Positions 7,131 to 9,488 of a DNA stretch of 9,488 nucleotides are shown piece by piece. The translations under genes and the position numbers were made by a program. The stretch is from NCBI GenBank assembly GCA_002407935.1, contig DHPU01000072.1, positions 2,904 to 12,391 on the forward strand, in the 5' to 3' direction. The DNA comes from Peptococcaceae bacterium UBA5356. GTDB lineage: Bacteria; Bacillota; Peptococcia; DRI-13; DTU073. A model generated the notes under the pieces. It had not been told where the DNA came from. It made no database searches and worked only from the letters and a program-made list of their open reading frames with translations. Positions within the stretch are counted from its first letter, which is position 1; each line of letters opens with the position of its first letter.

Positions 7131-7952
7131 ATGGAAAAAATGATTGATCAACAAAAATTGGAGGAAACGGCGAAGCAGATACGTCGGGATATTATTGCGA
7201 TGTTGACGGAGGCCGGTTCGGGGCATCCCGGCGGTTCTCTTTCCGCAACGGAAATTGTGACGTATCTTTACTTTGCAGAGATGCAGGTAGATCCGCAGAA
7301 TCCATCTTGGTCTGACCGGGATCGTTTTGTATTAAGCAAAGGACATGCCGCTCCTGTACTATATGCAGCGCTGGCCGGCAGAGGCTTTTTTCCGCGGGAG
7401 GAGCTTTTGACTATTAGAAAAATTAATCGTCCGTTACAAGGACATCCTGATATGAAAAAGGTGCCCGGGGTGGATATGTCTACCGGTTCACTGGGTCAGG
7501 GCATTTCTGCCGCTGTAGGGATGGGGTTGGCCGGAAAATTGGATAAGAAGGCGTATCGTGTTTTTGCCTTGTTGGGAGACGGGGAAATCGAAGAGGGACA
7601 GGTTTGGGAAGCGGCAATGGCAGCCGCTCATTATAAGCTGGATAATCTGATTGCTTTTTTGGATCATAATGGGTTACAGATTGACGGCCCGGTGACCGAA
7701 GTAATGTCACCGGAGCCTATTGAGGATAAGTTTAGAGCCTTTGGCTGGCAGGTGGAAAGGGTTAACGGTCATTCTTTTACGGAAATTGCGGCGGCAGTGG
7801 AAGCGGCGAAAAGAGTTCAAGATAAACCGGCCCTGATTATTGCCGATACAGTAAAAGGTAAGGGCGTTTCTTTTATGGAAAATCAACTGGGCTGGCATGG
7901 TAACGCTCCTAGTAAGGAGCAAGCGGAGAAGGCCCTGGCAGAGCTTGCTTAG
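7131..7952 (+). CDS. Transketolase, N-terminal (thiamine diphosphate-binding) subunit
   Basis: This 273-residue protein corresponds to the N-terminal third to half of full-length transketolase; the rest is encoded by the next gene. Together they move two-carbon ketol units between sugar phosphates in the non-oxidative pentose phosphate pathway. Visible motifs are AGSGHPGGSLS (28-38), RFVLSKGHAAPVLYA (65-79), STGSLGQGIS (117-126), the diphosphate and metal site GDGE (149-152) through LDHNGLQIDG (177-186, Asn180), and KGKGVSFME (242-250). ATG at 7131 is chosen, with GGGAGG at about 7117-7122 eight bases upstream. The frame stays open back into prfB, but that part has no family similarity. It lies 31 bases after prfB with no terminator between, so it is probably in the secA operon. 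Split transketolases are common in Clostridia and archaea. Confidence 0.95.
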   Translation: MEKMIDQQKLEETAKQIRRDIIAMLTEAGSGHPGGSLSATEIVTYLYFAEMQVDPQNPSWSDRDRFVLSKGHAAPVLYAALAGRGFFPREELLTIRKINRPLQGHPDMKKVPGVDMSTGSLGQGISAAVGMGLAGKLDKKAYRVFALLGDGEIEEGQVWEAAMAAAHYKLDNLIAFLDHNGLQIDGPVTEVMSPEPIEDKFRAFGWQVERVNGHSFTEIAAAVEAAKRVQDKPALIIADTVKGKGVSFMENQLGWHGNAPSKEQAEKALAELA

Positions 7953-7961
7953 GAGAGGGGA

Positions 7962-8912
7962 ATGATGAAGATGGAAAAGATGGCTACACGGGAAGGTTAC
8001 GGTAAGGCTTTAGTAAAATTGGGAGCTGAGCAGCAGAATATTGTGGTACTGGATGCCGATTTGGCTAAGTCTACAAAGTCTTATGAGTTTTGTAAGCATT
8101 ATCCGGAACGATTCTTTAATATGGGGATAGCGGAGCAGAATCTGATGGGGGCGGCGGCCGGATTGGCGGCATCGGGAAAAATCGTGTTTGCCAGTACTTT
8201 TGCGATTTTTGCCACGGGGCGGGCCTTTGAACAGATTCGTAATTCGATTGCTTATCCGAAACTTAATGTGAAGATTGCGGCTAGCCATGCCGGTTTAACG
8301 GTAGGAGAAGACGGAGCTTCTCATCAGGCGATTGTCGATATATCCATTATGCGTTCTTTACCAAATATGACGGTAATCGCTCCGGCGGATGGAGTGGAAG
8401 CCGAGAAGGCGGTTTGTGCCGCGGCACAATATGAGGGCCCTGTTTATTTGCGTTTGGGTCGTTCGGCGGTGCCGGTGATTTATGGCGAGGAGCATGAGTT
8501 TACGATTGGGAAAGCGTCTCAACTGCGGGAAGGTCATGATGCAACCATTTTCGCCTGTGGGATTATGGTGGCGGAAAGCTTGCAGGCTGCGGAGGAATTA
8601 GCCGGTGAAGGGCTGGCGGTACGCGTAATCAACATGGCCACGATTAAACCGCTGGATCAAGAGGCGGTGCTGCGAGCCGCCAGGGAAACAGGGGCAATTG
8701 TTACGGCGGAGGAGCATAGCGTGATAGGTGGTCTGGGCAGTGCGGTGGCCGAGGTATTGGTGGAAAATGCACCTATACCAATGGAGCGGGTAGGTGTTAG
8801 GGATACCTTCGGTGAATCGGGTAAGCCTCAGGCTTTGTTGGAGAAATATGGTCTGACGGCGAAGGAGATAAAAGAGGCTGTATATCGGGTAATTGAGCGA
8901 AAAAATAAGTAG
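7962..8912 (+). CDS. Transketolase, C-terminal subunit
   Basis: This 316-residue partner carries the pyrimidine-binding and C-terminal domains of transketolase. MATREGYGKALVKLG opens the pyrimidine domain. Glu58 in GIAEQN is the catalytic glutamate that activates the thiamine ring; FASTFAIFATGRAFEQIRNSIAYP, SHAGLTVGEDGASHQAIVD (His121) and MTVIAPADGVEAEKAV are conserved. The C-terminal domain begins near residue 190 (ATIFACGIMVAESLQAA) and ends with GLTAKEIKEAVYRVIE. ATG at 7962 has AGGAG (7951-7955) six bases away; ATG at 7965 would serve equally. The N-terminal subunit stops 10 bases before this start, so the pair are co-translated. The related enzyme DXP synthase is normally a single chain, which argues against that reading. 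Confidence 0.95.
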   Translation: MMKMEKMATREGYGKALVKLGAEQQNIVVLDADLAKSTKSYEFCKHYPERFFNMGIAEQNLMGAAAGLAASGKIVFASTFAIFATGRAFEQIRNSIAYPKLNVKIAASHAGLTVGEDGASHQAIVDISIMRSLPNMTVIAPADGVEAEKAVCAAAQYEGPVYLRLGRSAVPVIYGEEHEFTIGKASQLREGHDATIFACGIMVAESLQAAEELAGEGLAVRVINMATIKPLDQEAVLRAARETGAIVTAEEHSVIGGLGSAVAEVLVENAPIPMERVGVRDTFGESGKPQALLEKYGLTAKEIKEAVYRVIERKNK

Positions 8913-8980
8913 CGCAAAATGCTCGTAACGGAAAATAATTGACTTTTTAATGGAAAAGGAATAAAAACCCCCTGCAAGAA
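8913..8980. other. AT-rich spacer after the transketolase genes
   Basis: No gene and no terminator with a T-tract is seen directly after the stop. A promoter-like pair, TTGACT (8939-8944) and TAAAAA (8962-8967) with 17 bases between, points toward the palindrome but the -10 is poor. On the minus strand A5 at 8963-8967 reads as T5 after GGGGG. Confidence 0.4.
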
Positions 8981-9034
8981 CAAGTACCCCCTATTGGAAG
9001 CATTACGCTTCCAATAGGGGGTACTTGCATCAGG
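8971..9034. repeat. Perfect 21-bp palindrome between convergent reading frames
   Basis: Arms 8981-9001 (starting CAAGTACCCCC) and 9007-9027 (ending GGGGGTACTTG) are exact reverse complements around the 5-base loop ATTAC. CCTG (8971-8974) and CAGG (9031-9034) can add an outer stem across an internal loop. No T-tract follows directly on either strand; on the minus strand T5 comes about 14 bases after the stem. It sits between the plus-strand transketolase gene and a minus-strand small ORF, so a bidirectional transcript end is the simplest reading. A mobile-element end is an alternative. Confidence 0.85.
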
Positions 9035-9040
9035 AGTGAA

Positions 9041-9277
9041 TTATTCTTTGCCGTCTCTAATCTCAAGAACCCTTTCCCAAGCATCTTTAAGATTGATTTT
9101 ATCGCTTATCAAATCTTCTTTAAGTTTTTTTAGTGCTTCTAACTGTTTTACATTTGCTTCATTTTGAGAGTTTAATGATTCTTCTTTATTTCTCCCGGAA
9201 TTTTTCTTACAGAAGTCCTCAATAGCTTCACTAGTGATAGATATACCTTTTAAAGTGTTTGTTTCATTATAATTCAA
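9041..9277 (-). CDS. Small hypothetical protein, start uncertain, possibly a gene remnant
   Basis: This minus-strand frame encodes up to 78 residues and ends at TAA (9043-9041) just before the palindrome. The product is charged and helical: LEALKKLKEDLISDKINLKDAWERVLEIRDGKE is rich in Lys, Glu and Asp and reads as a small soluble helix bundle. I do not recognise the family. A loose resemblance to short antitoxin-like helices (VbhA type, residues IxxxKINLKDA) is not enough to name it. There is no ATG in the frame. TTG at 9277-9275 is the only plausible canonical start, has no Shine-Dalgarno sequence, and overlaps a TATAAT (minus strand, 9273-9268). The frame is open upstream only to a stop at 9301-9299. 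It is AT-rich compared with the neighbours. It may be a decayed 3' fragment, or not translated at all. Confidence 0.35.
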   Translation of the reverse strand: MNYNETNTLKGISITSEAIEDFCKKNSGRNKEESLNSQNEANVKQLEALKKLKEDLISDKINLKDAWERVLEIRDGKE

Positions 9278-9355
9278 ATGGTTTAATCTGCAAATATATT
9301 AACTAGTATTTTCGTGGCAATTTTTACAAAAAAGCAGAATTTGTAGCGATTTCCA

Positions 9356-9386
9356 GCAGGGATTTTTTTTCCCTTGTCGAAAATAA
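9356..9386 (+). promoter_or_regulatory. Sigma-H-like promoter motif near the mobile-element end
   Basis: GCAGGGATTT (9356-9365) and GTCGAAAAT (9376-9384) resemble the RnAGGAwWW and RnnGAATww boxes. The distance from GCAGG to GAA is 18 bases, exactly as in the hpf promoter. Each box has a mismatch (AGGG for AGGA, GAAA for GAAT). It is followed by AAGGAGG at 9395-9401. Confidence 0.35.
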
Positions 9387-9394
9387 GATAAGGG
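9371..9394 (+). repeat. Short inverted repeat
   Basis: CCCTTGTC (9371-9378) pairs with GATAAGGG (9387-9394), including one G-T wobble, around the 8-base loop GAAAATAA. It overlaps the sigma-H-like motif and precedes the AAGGAGG. It could be an operator, a leader hairpin, or a structure near the end of the insertion sequence. Confidence 0.4.
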
Positions 9395-9427
9395 AAGGAG
9401 GAAACGAACAGTAATCAATAATATTGA

Positions 9428-9488
9428 CAAACATATAAACCAAATGAATTTGCCGAGATGTTTGGAATATCAGTAAAAACGTTGCAAA
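9428..9488 (+). CDS. IS607-type serine recombinase, N-terminal fragment (start unclear, runs off the window)
   Basis: From 9428 to the window end the frame reads QTYKPNEFAEMFGISVKTLQ. This matches the N-terminal MerR-like helix-turn-helix of IS607 transposases, which typically begin M(x)YYKPKEFAELxGVSVKTLQRWD. These enzymes move a small insertion sequence by serine recombination. The frame has a TGA at 9425-9427 and no ATG until 9458, which falls inside the helix-turn-helix. One extra A in the A-run at 9429-9431 would join this frame to ATTGAC, giving a start ahead of DKTYKPNEF; so a one-base deletion, a start-codon change or a non-canonical ATT start (9423) are all possible. An AAGGAGG at 9395-9401 lies 21 bases before that ATT. 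A MerR-like regulator cannot be ruled out, since the catalytic domain is outside the window. Confidence 0.5.

Noticed and set aside
8939..8967. Promoter for a small RNA containing the palindrome
   Set aside because: TTGACT is good but TAAAAA is a poor -10, and no terminator follows the hairpin; too weak to call.

Overview
The window reads as a chromosomal segment of a low- to mid-GC Firmicute, most likely a member of the Clostridia (inference). The reasons are purine-rich AGGAGG-type ribosome binding sites, several GTG/TTG-type starts, an hpf-secA-prfB gene order typical of Firmicutes, a sigma-H-like promoter before a long-form hibernation factor, and a transketolase split into two subunit genes. 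All clear genes lie on the plus strand. The genus cannot be fixed from the sequence alone.

Layout. Bases 1-1999 hold a polar amino-acid ABC importer operon: the 3' part of a substrate-binding protein, a permease whose open frame has no usual start codon, and an ATPase overlapping the permease by 17 bases. A strong extended -10 promoter then drives a monocistronic cold-shock protein gene (2100-2297), closed by a clear intrinsic terminator. Next come hpf (2538-3107), with a good sigma-H-type promoter upstream and a 19-bp hairpin behind it, and then a second transcription unit: secA (3280-5949), prfB (5956-7099, read through a programmed +1 frameshift at an in-frame TGA), and the N- and C-terminal transketolase subunits (7131-7952 and 7962-8912). 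The genes of this unit are separated by 6, 31 and 9 bases.

The last ~575 bases (8913-9488) differ from the rest. They are AT-rich and hold a 21-bp perfect palindrome, a weak minus-strand small ORF with no ATG, a second sigma-H-like motif followed by a ribosome binding site with no start codon, and, at the window edge, the first codons of what looks like an IS607-type serine recombinase (MerR-like N-terminus) in a frame without a start. This looks like an insertion or decay zone next to a mobile element.

Together the genes cover nutrient uptake, RNA chaperoning, ribosome hibernation, protein export, translation termination and pentose-phosphate carbon flow. I do not see a clear undescribed system. 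The most useful second looks are the non-canonical permease start, the two sigma-H-like promoters with identical spacing, and the structured, mobile-element-associated 3' end.
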